A program made the position numbers and the translations under genes. A stretch of DNA of 64,000 nt from Ceratothoa steindachneri (lineage: Eukaryota > Arthropoda > Malacostraca > Isopoda > Cymothoidae). Positions 1-11,399 of the stretch are shown here, piece by piece. The DNA lies in contig OZ018321.1 of NCBI GenBank assembly GCA_963969495.1, forward strand, positions 129,863,120 to 129,927,119, given 5' to 3'. Position 1 is the stretch's first letter, and each line of letters begins with the position of its first letter. The notes under the pieces are model-generated. The model was not told the DNA's origin, did no database searches, and saw only the letters and a program-made list of their open reading frames with translations.

Positions 1-275
1 AAAATTCAGAAGGTACAAAACCAGAATATCGATGGATTGCAGGCACCAGGTGTATGGACATGAGAAGGCAAGAAGAATTACGTAGGGAAGTAAAAATGAA
101 ACCGGTCAATATAATCTTACATGAGAGGGCAGTGGAAATCTGAAGAAAGAATAAAGAGGAGCTGAGAAATGGTTGGGAAGACAGACTGAGACTAAGAGAG
201 GGAATCGAAATGAAACTTCAACTCCATAGTAGAATGAAAAAGATAAGAACGAATCCAGTCCCAAGGTTTGTATAA
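1..275 (+). pseudogene. Jockey-type LINE ORF2, C-terminal tail
   Basis: The window opens inside the end of a LINE ORF2. Reading frame 3 runs from the first bases to a stop at 273-275, with one in-frame TGA at 141-143. The segment with GTRCMDMRRQEELRREV followed by a KPVNI-like stretch lines up with the RT tail of the minus-strand LINE at 52.5-52.9 kb (GTRRMERRLQEELHREA, then TPINV). This post-thumb tail of Jockey-type ORF2 has no catalytic residues. The rest of the element lies off the left edge. The call rests on that internal comparison. Confidence 0.55.
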
Positions 276-950
276 GCCTGAGACTAATATGATAAAGAAA
301 ATCAGTTTATACAAAACGGGTGAAATTCAATTTAATATTGATTATTTAGTCGAGAGAAAAAGAGTCGGAAGGTGATAGGAAATAAGAAAAAATGAAAGGA
401 AAGGATCATCCAGTAAGCTGGTAACTACAAAAACACACCTCCTTGTTAACACATCCCTACACCTTATTCTAATTTTAACACTATGCTGTCATTTCTATCA
501 CTAAATTCTACCTTATACACCTTAACAACCTTAAGATTACTTAAGAATGTTAGTTGTTAAGGTATTCACTCTCCCATGTTGGAGGGATGTAATGCATCGG
601 GTTGCAGGTGATCCAGTAGTTAGAATGGCTGTTAACCTTAGAGCTTGCATGCTGCATTTTGCATGAGTTTAATAACAGCCTGAGCTTAGCCATCGACTCA
701 TACAAAAACATAGTTGCTCTTGCGAATGACTATAAAATTTTGGAATAGTTGCAAAAAAGGTATATGGTTAAGGGTGTTTGAACAAAACTTTTATTATTAA
801 ATGCAAAAATAAATTTCCAGGTACTAAGGTATTTTGGTGTTCTATGTATAATTTATTTGGTTTGCTAAACTTTTAATGCTCCAACGAATGTTCGCACACA
901 CGAGCGGATACTTCTTATTCCGAATAATACTTCTTTTTTTTGTGTACATT
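276..950. other. Anonymous AT-rich DNA, possible LINE 3' UTR
   Basis: No reading frame or repeat here can be supported. The first part directly follows the LINE ORF2 stop and may be its 3' UTR, but no tail or target duplication was found. Confidence 0.3.
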
Positions 951-954
951 ATTA

Positions 955-1210
955 TCAACCAACATTTCTTGCCTCTGTCAATAAATAGGTCTTGCACCAA
1001 TTTCTTGAACAAATAATGCAGCTGGCACTGGTTCCCATTAAATAAAAATTTGCAGCCCTCTCTCGAAAGATAGCAAGGTATGAGAAATCAAGAACTCGCT
1101 CAAGTGGTGATCCACGTTGGAATCTTGTAACTCTCCCATCCACAAAGATGGTATTTTCAGGTACCACTGACAATTTGGTGTCCAGGTGCATCGCCATTTG
1201 TCCGGCTGTA
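955..1210 (-). other. Possible exon of unknown gene
   Basis: An 80-codon frame on the minus strand ends at 955 and begins with ATG at 1197. Just upstream, around 1203-1217, the minus strand reads as a pyrimidine-rich stretch ending in TTTACAG, which resembles a splice acceptor. The peptide (for example ENTIFVDGRVTRFQRG, then LAIFRERAANFYLMG) is balanced in composition, unlike the surrounding low-complexity DNA. I do not recognise the family. No partner exon was found nearby, so a chance open frame or transposon debris remains possible. Confidence 0.22.
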
Positions 1211-1254
1211 AATTAAAAGGGAAATCGGAAAACTAAGAAGGAGATAATAATGAA

Positions 1255-1575
1255 AGATATCTTAACCCTGTCTTCCTTAAATCCCTGCTTCAATCTCTTT
1301 GACCCCATCACTGATAGGTCATTAGTAGATACAGGATATTTCATAAGCATCAATCCTGCAAATTATAATGAACTGCAGAAATAAGTCTCACATTCTCCTC
1401 CGAAAGGAGAATGTGATTGAAGGTATTTTTTTGTGTAAGTTTTTAATTTGGGATATTAAGTCTGCTATAATAGGCGCTGATTTCTTATCTTATTATAATC
1501 TTTGGGCAAATCTAAATAATTTGAGGTTAGTGGCCGACACCACTAATCAATTTATTAATATAAGCTCTCAGTGAA
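1255..1575 (+). pseudogene. Ty3/gypsy-type retropepsin fragment
   Basis: This is a remnant of the aspartic protease of a gypsy-type polyprotein. SLVDTGYFISIN (1319 onward) carries the DTG active-site triad in the usual L-V-D-T-G setting. After a frameshift, IIGADFLSYYNLWANL (about 1470-1530) matches the C-terminal ILGADFL signature of gypsy proteases, followed by an RLVADTTN stretch at the usual place. A matching signature (SPILGADFLRHF) occurs in the separate minus-strand gypsy at 44.2 kb. No gag, RT or LTR was recognised nearby, so it is an isolated fragment. Confidence 0.6.
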
Positions 1576-1579
1576 AAGG

Positions 1580-2715
1580 CTCCTCTCCCCGCTCACCTTC
1601 TTTTTCTATATCTAGTAATTCTCAAGTACCTCACCTTTTAAATAAATATAAAAAGTTGTATAAGCGCCTATATCACCGCCTGATAGAACATAAGATGGAA
1701 TTTACGGTCGAATACAACAGCCTACATAGAGGGAACACAATAACCGAATATTCTACCGAGTGAGATTTACCTAATCATGACGTAATCCGTCGTCACCTCC
1801 CACAATAATTGGTATCATTGAAGCCAAAACACTACTGTAAAGTGTTGAACAAAGAAGAATAGTGTTCATCCTTTATATAAATACATCTTCCCAAGAAAGG
1901 ATGCACGAAGAAGTTTTCTCCCTTTAATTTTATAAGGAACGTAACTTGCATTGCACTTTAATATATAATTTTTATGCAAAATACTGTATACATTTTAATT
2001 CGAATTAAACATTAAATATGGATGGAAATAAATAATTGTAGCAAGTTTTCCCTTGTAATGCATCGTGAATTGTAAAAAAATAGAAATTTCTATTTGGTTT
2101 ATCGAACATAATTTGCTACTATTGATCGTTAAATTCTTTTTCAATGAATATCCCCATAAATCTACGTATACTATGAAAATGAAATGTAACACTGTTGTCC
2201 ATGTGATCGACATCTGACTTGCCTATAAGGCTAATGTAATGTATGGAATCGTTAATCACATTCTAGATCACACTTAAACTAAACATGTTTTCATCCACCA
2301 GAGACAAAAGAATATATGAAGCAAGCTCAATTTGATAATGACAGATCCAGCATTCTACCAACTCTAGCCATTCGATTTTAAACCGTCGTAAGCAGGGTAA
2401 AACACAGACACATGGACAAACATGATCTACTTCATCTACTCAATGAATAGACGCCACAATCAAACATACATGCCATATATGCCCTGCCGCATTCTTAGTT
2501 ATTCACACACAGGGATAACATAAACCGCGCCTTCCCGCAAAAACTTAATGCGCATTGTTTACTAGTTTGATGTATTAACATCCATTGATAAAATTAATAC
2601 GTTAAGTACACTAACTTCATCCTTTTACAAAAGGGTGGTCGCCAAAACTTGAAGAAAATTATATATTTTTTTCTCCACAAGGCTAATTTTATTACACTTG
2701 ACGAAAAGGAATTAC
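1580..2715. other. AT-rich DNA without recognised gene
   Basis: The stretch just after the protease fragment (about 1640-1770) keeps a short open frame but has no gypsy linker or RT motif. The rest is AT-rich with only short frames. Nothing here can be annotated. Confidence 0.4.
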
Positions 2716-2867
2716 ACGAAAAAATTTCGTCTCGCTCATCTCATCCCTTAGGGCTTGCCCTACTTTTCACTTTTTCCTCGTCAGGTTGATCTTTGAAAGT
2801 GTTGCGATGGTCATTTGGTGTTGGTGAATGAGACGGAAGATGAATTGCTTCTGATCCTCATCTTTTG

Positions 2868-3320
2868 TCACGTAGCATTGTACCCCTTTGCCTGGGCTAC
2901 GCCTCGTTTAGCTGCGTTGTTCACCACTCTCGGGCTTTTGAATCTAATCTGAAAGTCCTCGTACAGCTTGTCGCCCTTCCAAAACAGAAGAATCATCAGC
3001 AGGAAGCCCTGCTTCACTTCCTTGGCTCTGCCTTTCTTCAGGAGATTGAAAACCCGATGCGACCTTTTAGTGAAGAAGGCATCAAGGCGGATGTCTCGTG
3101 TGTCTTCGATTTTTGCCTGGCGTGGGTGAACTTCGGTCGGATTTTCCGTCTTCATCCGAGTCACGCAATTGGCCTTCATCTTACCTAGAACCCGGTGCTC
3201 CAACAGGGAAAGGCCAACTAAGTCTTCCGCCAAATACCACTGATGGCTTTGGAAGACATTGATAGCGGTTGCAGCGATGTTCGTCTGGTCCGTGTACTTT
3301 TGGAGTTGAGTCAGCATCAT
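2868..3320 (-). pseudogene. C-terminal segment of the DDE-like protein
   Basis: This is the longest uninterrupted part of the decayed gene: 150 codons from an ATG at 3320 to a stop at 2868. It includes HQWYLAEDLVGLSLLEHRVL and, near the end, KSPRVVNNAAKRGVAQ, both conserved blocks of the family as I recall it. It is not a separate gene: its ATG is internal and the preceding blocks continue upstream in other frames. Confidence 0.45.
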
Positions 3321-4200
3321 GTCGTCGTTGTATGGGGCGTAGTATAACAGGGGAGTTTCGTGCTAAAAGCGGACATACACCAGGGCAATGAACAGCGCCA
3401 TGCCAGTTACATTACTCTCCTCTCGTTTTGTTTTCTTGAACTGGTCTCTCGGAACAGGGACATCTTGAGGCAGTAGATGCCCTTTGACATACATCTTGCA
3501 TGGTTGATGGCACCAGGCGCACGAAACGATAGTTTAGTCATTGTGCTACCTCCGAGGAACGGGGCTGAGAGCTGCAAGAACTCAAAGTAGTCATCGCACG
3601 GACACTTTGTTGGATCAGCCAGGGCCGATGCCAGGTAATCCCTCATCTGGGAGCGGAGCAGCTCCAGATGTCTTGCTGGTTGATAATCGGCCACTCATTC
3701 TAGAATTCAGGAAAAGCTTGAAAAGGGCCACTTCCGGACCTCGAGTGTGCCCAAAGATGACTCGAAAAAATCAGAGAACAATCTCTAACACATGATGGCG
3801 GCACGCCAACATTACCAACTCCCTTCCAAGACCTTCCTCAATCCGGAAGCACGCGCCATTGTGGAAGCCAGTGTTGATTGCAGTTGTATCGAAGACCAAT
3901 CCGACTACTTGGTCGTGAATCTTCCAAGACTTGAGCAATATCCAGACACGCTCTGGCCTAAGCTTCTCTAGTACTTCGAGCAGCACTTGGAAAACCAGGC
4001 AACTTCTTGAATCCTTGACCAGTTGCCATAATCTCAACCCTCTCCACTGTTTTCCTTTTCATCTCCTGCAAGATTTTCCCATCCCAATACAGAAGAAGGT
4101 GACCAGCTGCACGAAAGTTCTTCCGCACTTCTTCGTCTTGGATTTGGCATGTGTGACGATGCGACGGTTGTATCAAACTCGGGACAACGTCAGATCAGAA

Positions 4201-4373
4201 ATATCCTGGCCCATGGCCTGTGCAACAGCGCTAGTGACGAACGCCACACCACTATTTCATAGATTGAGTCGATCGAAGGCAAATATCCTGGCCATATCCT
4301 GGCCCAGGGCCTGTGCAACAGTGCTAGTGACGAACGCCACACCACTATTTGATAGATTAAGTCGATCGAAGGC
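4201..4373. repeat. Tandem 80-bp duplication inside the DDE-like pseudogene
   Basis: Two copies, 4201-4280 and 4294-4373, are nearly identical and separated by 13 bases. Both start ATATCCTGGCCCA and end with GATCGAAGGC. On the minus strand both encode the same AFDRLNLxNSGVAFVTS block, so the duplication added a second copy of one protein segment. The low divergence says it is younger than most of the lesions around it. Confidence 0.85.
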
Positions 4374-5040
4374 GCCGCGCCTCAGGAGATTTAAGGATGT
4401 TTATCGTCCCCTTTGCGGTAGGACCAGATGTACAGGCTGAAGTTGAAGGTTGATAGTCGTCTTCAGCCTGTGACTCCTCCAACGATGTGGAGTTGGATTT
4501 GAAGGCAGCAGTGGTCCCTTGAACTTTGGCTTCTGGTTGGTCGTATCTCCCTTTGAGAGCAATTTCTTGGTCATTTCTCTTCCCACGCCTGGCCTTGACT
4601 CCAAATTTCTTGACGTCGATCCCTGCAATTCTGCAGGAGAAGATGTCCTCACGCTGAATTTTGAGGAGCTCCTTGTCTTCTTCGTTGGTCATGGTCTGGA
4701 GGGCATCGCTTGTGGCAATATCGAAGAGATCTGGAAGGTCATCTAGAAACATCTCCTTGACACGGTCCGACTCTCACCCACGAGTCCACTGTTCCCTTGA
4801 GTGCTTGGTATTCGTCGAGGATTCCTCGAAGTTTCCGCACACAAGCATCCAGCCACTGTGTCGGGATCCTGGCCCTCTTCCATACAGTGAGGACCTTGCC
4901 TCATGCCAAGTTCAGGCCTTCCGAGAGGGTCTTCTTTTCACGACGTGATATAGCATGTACAACAACAGCACATCCCGCTTACTTGGAAGAGTGGCACTCG
5001 GAGATCGAACGAGTACTGATTGCCATAACCTGAAAATAAG

Positions 5041-5990
5041 AAGAAAAAAGATAGGATTAAAAGTGAGGCGACCTATAAATATCATTGTATTATAATGAAA
5101 TTTCGCACGCATAGGGAACAATGCAACACTAAACAAAGCAGTGGTGTGGAGAAAGGATCAGTACACTTTAAAATTTTAGCCTCGCTTTCAAGACCACCTT
5201 ATTGTACACCTGTATAAAATAGGGTAAATTTGTATTATTATGATTCTTGTTATTCCTGTCATTGACATTACGATGTCAATCACAGTAACTATGAACAATG
5301 TCCAATTTTCCTTGTTATTCCTCTTTTGTCAATAATTTGAATCAAATAGTGAAATCATAAATTACCATAAATATTTGTAAAGAAGTAGATTTCTATTTTT
5401 GTATTATGAATACCTCATCACAACCAGTCTTTATTTTTCTTCGAATGGACATTTTGCAGCAGATTGTGAATGGAACAATGACAACGCAGTGAGTTATCAG
5501 GCTCATTTTCTCTTAGATGGCACTCTGCCGAACACATCCTCATTCATTAAAGGCTATGAGCCCCTCTCATTTATAACAGACAGTTAAGTTCTGAAGTATA
5601 AGCTGATAAGAATCCCGGGGCTTACGGAACAGGTTACGGCAGTTGAGGACCTTGGTCATTTACAATAATTGTACTCTAAAATGACACAAAGCACAATGAA
5701 TTAGAATTAAAAAGAGGAGTATATAAATGGAACTTTATTGACCTCAGCAAAGTAGGAAGGAAAGAAGGTCCTATTCCCTGCATATGGTCACATACTCTCG
5801 TATAAAGGCAGGAACGTTGCACAAAATAGGGAGTATGATTTCGCATACCCTGTGACGTGGCAGCATTTATATTAAAAAATATAGCAATATATGCTAGATT
5901 AATTAAACTAGTAATTAAAATATCAAATAGGTATTTCTTAAAAATAATCCAACATATGCAGCTACAATTTCTCACTAAGATGAAGAAATA
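5041..5990. other. AT-rich DNA without recognised gene
   Basis: Only short frames occur. A 62-codon frame at 5399-5587 has no recognised motif. Nothing else can be supported. Confidence 0.4.
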
Positions 5991-5999
5991 ATGGAGTTC

Positions 6000-6770
6000 T
6001 ATATAATACTTATGAACTTACACACTTAAGAAAACTATCAGTGCAAGACGATGAGGGAAATATTCAATGCACAGATTTAAGAACTAAGACAAAAGGTAAA
6101 TCGATAGAAAATTTATTGTAGCCAATGGAAATGAACGCAGAACTTAAAATTGTAGAAATGGAAAAAAATGTGAACTCCTTCCCAAAGATACAAAGCAGAG
6201 GACAGTTTAAAACCTAGGATGAAACAATTAGAGAACTATTGATTATATAGATAATTCAATAAGCTCATGATAAAATTATTGATGATTGAGCTTCCAAAAT
6301 AATATAATAAAACTAATAAAAGGAATTAAATATGGTAAATCACTAAAACAGATGAAACAACTAAATTTTTCAGACATCAAATGAGGGCAACAATAAATAA
6401 ACAGAAAAATCAATTAATAAAAAGGAAAAAGATCATTGAAAGAGATGCAAAATTCTAACATGAACTCTATAATAGCAATGGCCATCTTACACCAGAGGAC
6501 AACTTCTTAATATATTAAAGAGGAGGTCTAAACTATAATGAAGGACGACATTTTATATACAGTTAAGAGCTAGAAAAATAGTAATTTCGCTTTGTAGGAT
6601 GGGATTTCCTTTGACCGAATAAAAGTTGGGGGTGAAATTCTTCCTGACCTCCTAGCTCGGCTATTTACAAAATATTTAAAGAAGAGTAAGATTACAGTGG
6701 CGTGGTCAAAGTTTCTGCAGTATTACCTTTTTTAAGAAAGGCTTATATATTACAAGACCAAGAAAACAAG
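6000..6770 (+). pseudogene. RTE-type LINE, N-terminal RT fragment
   Basis: The plus strand from about 6380 reads as a lysine-rich linker and then, at 6541-6735, DDILYTVKS, a stop, DGISFDRIKVGGEILPDLLA and RLFTKYLKKSKITVAWSK, with two in-frame stops. This is the start of the RTE-clade reverse transcriptase domain (normally a PGPDGI..E.LKAGGE..L..LF pattern followed by P..W). The downstream palm with the catalytic aspartates is absent; a Penelope-like fragment follows instead. It is a dead, truncated copy. Confidence 0.6.
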
Positions 6771-6774
6771 TAGT

Positions 6775-7030
6775 TGCATCATGAAAAACAGCTGTCTTCT
6801 CTCGACGAGCGAACTCCAGGAGACTAACGTCGTGTACGAGTATTCGTGTAAAGTCGGTGACTGCTAACACCTAAATTCCAAGTATTTTGGCGTGACCTCC
6901 ACAAACCCGTCAACGTGACTGACGGCTCACCTACAGGATGGGGCAATTAGAAAACATGCCCATCATCCTGAGACTAAAAAACAGCAGAAGATTGTGAATG
7001 GCCCAAGCCGTCATTATCCAAATGAAGAAA
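6775..7030 (+). pseudogene. Penelope-like GIY-YIG nuclease fragment (1)
   Basis: Translation gives ETNVVYEYSCKVGDC, then NSKYFGVTSTNPST, a stop, and LTAHLQDGAIRKHAHH. This matches the layout of the GIY-YIG endonuclease at the C-terminus of Penelope-like retroelements: a VVY core, CxxGDC cysteine pair, the second Y-x-G-x-T core (here YFGVTS in place of YIGMTT) and an R/L-T-x-H-L helix. The RT part is absent. It abuts the RTE fragment, so two unrelated truncated elements lie end to end. Confidence 0.6.
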
Positions 7031-7407
7031 CCGGCAATTAATGTGCAACTCCAGGCCGAAACTATACTTCCGATAACTCGGTGTCTCCGCGTCGACCTCC
7101 ACTATTACAAAATCGCCTTTCCCTTTACTTATTGGTCATTATCTAAACTAAAGTTTTCCTTGAATGTGTTTGGTCATTTTGCAGCACTAATGTCTGTAAA
7201 AGTCGTCAATTATCAAGTTCAAGTTCAAGTTAATGAAAGTGATGAAATGTGTGGTAGGTTTTCATAGGTGTAAAATTGTTTACTAGTTTGCCTTGGTGTT
7301 GAGGGCATCACTAGCATACTTTCTTCTTCTTGTTTGTTTAAAAAAATATTTTTCCTCAGTCAATAATTTAGTTGACCGTTGAGGACGGTCATGTTCTTCC
7401 ATTGTGT

Positions 7408-7441
<34 letters not shown>
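7408..7441. repeat. (AT)n microsatellite in LINE A 3' UTR
   Basis: An AT array with one interruption. The related LINE copy B has an AT array at the same position of its 3' UTR (53866-53918), so the array is probably part of the family's 3' UTR rather than an independent expansion. Confidence 0.85.
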
Positions 7442-7442
<1 letters not shown>

Positions 7443-7822
7443 TTTATTCTATTAATAGGTTCCTCCGTCGTGGCTTTTAAGCCTTTCAGATAGTTTTTAT
7501 TTTGCTAACTATTCTCTAGTTTCATATGGGCATTTTTGCCTCTTTTATTTGTACTTTATTATCTATTAATTCGTTGTTTCTTTTTACATAAATTATAGCT
7601 ATGCTTGTTGTTATTGTATTTAATTATTCATTTCTTATTTTCAATTTGAATCTTAGTTTGGGTACTTCGCCTCTTTTTGTTTACGTTTGTCGTGGAATGG
7701 CCAGACTCTATATTTATATATACGTAGGTACTTTGGGGCTTGGGGCCGAAGTTGGTTGAAGAATAGAGTGGGGTTGGTTTATTATTAGCTTTGCTGGGTC
7801 TTTTTAAACTAATATTTCAGAG

Positions 7823-8463
7823 TGCAAGTTGGTCAAAGATTAACAGGTAGCTGGATACGCGTTGGGGTTGCAAAAGAAAGACAATAAGGAAAATATATCT
7901 TTACAAACAACAAAAGGAAATCCTTGACAAGTCCTTGCCGATTGACTAAGGCAGAGTTCACTGATGTAGAAGCTTGCCGATTGACTAGGGTAGAGTTCAC
8001 GGATCGATCTCGCCTTCAACTCGAATCGAAATCGCTGCTGGGAGGAGGGGGGGGCAGGGTCCTTTAACTCGTTCGCCGGAGGAGGTGGAAGTCTACCATT
8101 GCTGCTCTTTAAACTCAGTAGAAGCATTATATAGGCGCCTGGTGTAGTCGCTCCAAACGCGCGCGCCAATTTGGGGAAACGTCGGCGACTCCTACGGGAA
8201 AAGGGGGAATCGTGATAACGTTAGTTGGAATTTCCAACAGATTTCAACCTTCGAGCAGAAAGCTAGAATGCTAGCTAAAAGGTTGCCGTGGGGGGGAGGG
8301 ACGATGACATCGGTCCCAGGGCAAATACAGCTGGGCGTGTGATAACAGCTCTGGCTGCCTCCTTGCCCAGGTTCAGCAATGCTTTCACAGATCCATCCGG
8401 TGATCTCAAGATCCACGTGGGTACAAAAGCGCACGTGGTCGCCATTTGACTTCATTCTGCTAC
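7823..8463 (-). mobile_element. Possible solo LTR inside LINE A 3' UTR
   Basis: About 640 bp of GC-richer DNA interrupts the T-rich 3' UTR shared by copies A and B. Read on the minus strand it starts TGTAGCAG and ends CTTGCA, the TG...CA pattern of an LTR, and contains a TATATAATG box near its middle. It also carries a short internal direct repeat, GCCGATTGACTA, at about 7938 and 7976. The flanks (CAGAG and ACGTT) are not an obvious target duplication, so ends and identity are tentative. Confidence 0.35.
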
Positions 8464-8599
8464 AACGTTTGTGTTATTTCTGTTAATCTATCTTCCTTTT
8501 CTTATTATTATTTTGGTTAATTTTGTTGATTATTTATTTATTCTTCTCATCTTTTTATTTTAATTTCATTTTAGCTTGGGCATTTTGTTTCTTTATCTT

Positions 8600-10600
8600 T
8601 ATACTTTTTATTGTTCTTTCTCATTTTTTCGTTTTATATTTTCTCTTGCACAGTTTCTTTCCCTAGAGAATAGAGATGTCATTTCTACTGTGCGTTGTCT
8701 GTATTGCCGTATATCTAGATTTTTGTTGATTGTTGGGAATATTTCCTGTTCTACTTTGTCCCGTGTCTTTCTCCCTAGCCTCTGGATCTCCATATTGATC
8801 GGTTTTAGTCCGGTTCTATCTTGTAGAACTAATTTTCGAATACGGTCGATCCTTTTCGTGCCAGTTATAAGCAGTGTGGCTTGCTTCTGTACCCTCTGCA
8901 TCGTCCTGTGAGAAGTACACCTAGCTATCTCCGTGATCACGGCCGGGTACACCGGGACGGAGCATACCAAGGCCATGTAGAGTTTCTCTTATTTGGCACG
9001 TTGAGGCTTCAGAAACGGTATAGTTTCTTTAGGTCTCTTTTGGCTAGGGATATTCTGTTTTTTACGTGGGCCTTGTATCCTGATTTGTAAAGACGTAAGC
9101 CCAGGACCTTTCTTTCGTTAGAGTACGGATAAATTTCATTCTCACGAGGACGTCGTCTAATTTCTGGCGGTTCATCGGAATTATCAGGAACTTTTGGCGG
9201 TTAGTCTTTATTTTCCACCTTTTTTCATAACGATTGATGTTATCAATCTCGGAAGCTGTCGCCCTTGCTTGAACTCCAGCGTTCCTGATTGGACTTGGAA
9301 CAATTTGTGTGATGACATCTGCGTATTGCAGATACATCAAATCATCCCTTACTGGAACAGGGAGGTCAATTGTGTACACGAGGTACAACAACAGACTCAG
9401 ACAGCTGTATTGAGGAACTTTCACCTCGATTTCGAATTCAGGTCCTTTGTAGCCCTCGATCGCGATTTGGGCTCTCTCCTCTCCATGACATAGTCACAAA
9501 GGACCCTTTCCAGGATTGAGGTTAGCTGGAGGTTGAGGATCTTGAATTGTAGCCCTCTCAGCCAGACTTTCTCGAAGGCCTTCTTTACATCCCGCAGCAC
9601 GACGTATACGTATTTTCTCTCAACTTTGCTGCATGCGAGTTTTTCCGTTAGGAGAGCGAGAGCGGTTTTCGTTCCTCGTGTCCTATGGAACCCGTGCTGC
9701 TAAAGATTGTGAACTCCTATCTCGGCTAGTTTTTTTTTAAGCCAGTCAGCCAGGAGCTTCTCATAGACTTTCTCAACGAATTTCAGTAGGGCGATTGGCC
9801 TGTAATTGACTAGTTTACCTCCCATAGGTATGAAGATTATTTTTGCAATCTTAAAACATCAGTGAAGTAACCCGTATTCAGGGAAGCGTTGTAAACGTTT
9901 GTGATTCCCTAAATAATCTGCTGTGGGGCATTTACCAAGTTGTTTTTGGTGATGCCTGTCCAGCCTGGTGCCGTTTGTTCAAAGGTTCTCACAGTGAGCA
10001 TGACCTCATCTGGTGTTATGGGACGACCATGGCCAGCCATCTCCCTGCCTTCGTCTCCTTGTTGTTGTGGGTGCGTGCGGTGTATAATCTGATTCAGATC
10101 TTCGATCAGTTGGCCTTCGAATTCCTGGTCGAACTCTTCATTGTCTTCTGGGGTTATATTGAAGATGTTTTTGCAATAATTCCTAAATCTGTCTTCTAGA
10201 ACCACCGGGTCCTCTATATAATATCCGTTCTCTTTTATTCTAGACTTAGTTCTTCCGGTTAGTTCCTTTAGATTCTTGACTTAGCGCCAGAATTTAGCCG
10301 TGTTCAGCTCGCTATTGAATTTCGCTATCAGGCTGTTCCATATTTCCTCTTGGTGGAGGTTTATAGCCTCTTTTAGCTCGATGCTTAGGTGCCGAAGAAG
10401 CGAACTCCTTTCCCGTTTAGGACCCCCCCCCCCCGTCGTATCTCTTTGTACACTTCCCTGTGATTACGAGCGATATCCCTCCTCTCCTCTGTCCATCTGG
10501 GCTGAGGCGGTGTTTTGTACCCAGTCTTGGTTATGCAGTCGCAGTCCGCTTCTAGAATGGACGTACTTATCCTCTCCAGTTCTTCGTCTATCTACTCCAA
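8600..10600 (-). pseudogene. Reverse transcriptase of LINE copy A
   Basis: From N- to C-terminus: a linker with ITPEDNEEFDQEFEGQ and GRPITPDEVMLTV (10.2-9.9 kb), the fingers and palm near 9.8-9.5 kb (compare GFRKGRGTETALALL in copy B), LLLYLVYTIDLPVPVRDD and the catalytic box (9.42-9.06 kb), then thumb and tail ending in TGTKRIDRIRKLVL and QRTVEMTS (8.98-8.6 kb). The catalytic motif reads YADV instead of YADD, so one metal-binding aspartate is lost, and at least three frameshifts separate the pieces. It cannot support transposition. Confidence 0.75.
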
Positions 10601-10639
10601 GGTTGCGTCGCTTAAGTCAGCTGGGGCGTATTGACTGAG

Positions 10640-11340
10640 TCATCTCTTGTAACGTTCCCAGTTGGCTAAGGCGTAGTTTCTAAAGAGAAAGACTGGAAGC
10701 TGGATCGGAGCGAGAGATATTGTGGTGAGGATTGCTATGTGATCACTTGAGACTGTTGAGCCCGGCTCAGTATGGTAGTTAAAGGGGAAGCCTTCACTTC
10801 TTAAGATTATGTCAGGTTTGGTAGCTGCTGTGGAAGTGATATAGTTCAGAAAATCCGGCCTTATTCTTTGGATGTTTCTTCTTCCAATAATTAATTCCAA
10901 GTCTCGCTGGTTCTAACATAGCCCGCCGCACGGCATCTGGCATTGAGGTCGGCCCATAAGATTGTCATTCTGCGGTGCCCAAACAGTGTGTAGAAGTTAT
11001 CTATCGGGAGATATGATTGACGAGAGGGTTGATAGGCTGCCGCTATCACGAGGTCTCCTACCAATGTGTCGAGTTCGACCGCCACAAAGGATTTTTCTAG
11101 TTCTGGTACATGTTTGAACGAGATGTTTTCCTTGATAGCTATTGCAGCACTATCAAACTTTTCCTGAGAATGATTCTACATTAACACTCTGTAGACCGGT
11201 ATTTTAATTTGACCAGATGTAGTGTGAATGCCGTACTCTGCTATAAGAATGATGTCGGGGTCAATCACCCGGAATGTTTCCATATGCCGTTGCTTTCCCC
11301 TCCCATCCGTTTACGTTGAGTGTCAGGATCCTCATTCTGT
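10640..11340 (-). pseudogene. AP-type endonuclease of LINE copy A
   Basis: The start of ORF2 reads MRILTLNVNGWEGK, the usual N-terminal strand with the N of the active site, then IDPDIILIAEYG (the catalytic E in the LIAE position), GDLVIAAAYQPSRQSY, MTILWADLNAR (the D-L-N strand that is normally DFNAR) and ending TVSSDHIAILTTISL (the catalytic SDH motif). These are the ordered motifs of an exonuclease/endonuclease/phosphatase-fold nickase of non-LTR elements. Several frameshifts interrupt it. Confidence 0.75.
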
Positions 11341-11399
11341 TGCTTACTCCTCCCATGTTGGATCTTTAGTGTTTCTGGGTTATGTTCTTCTTCCTCCCG

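Larger units (their letters stand above)
2720..5040 (-). pseudogene. Decayed DDE-transposase-like gene, unnamed family
   Basis: Several minus-strand frames, broken by shifts and stops, read in order as one protein. From the N-terminus: an IPTQW...CVRKL segment (about 4800-4900), DLFDIATSDAL (about 4700), EARR-type low-complexity linker, a doubled AFDRLNLSNSGVAFVTS block (4201-4373), LLLYWDGKIL (about 4080), VGLVFDTTAINTGFHNGAC then LACRHH (3780-3910), a FLG...FRAPGAINHARCMSKGIYCLK block (3480-3560) and a tail with QWYLAEDLVGLSLL and RVVNNAAKRGVA (2868-3320). The order resembles large predicted arthropod proteins that I recall but cannot name. The D in YWDGK and the D in VFDTT could be the first two acids of an RNase H-fold nuclease; the third was not located. 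DNA-transposon origin is inferred. No terminal inverted repeats were found. Confidence 0.5.

Noticed and set aside
2865..3188. 107-codon plus-strand frame
   Set aside because: It is the complement of the DDE-like C-terminal block, which carries the conserved motifs on the minus strand.
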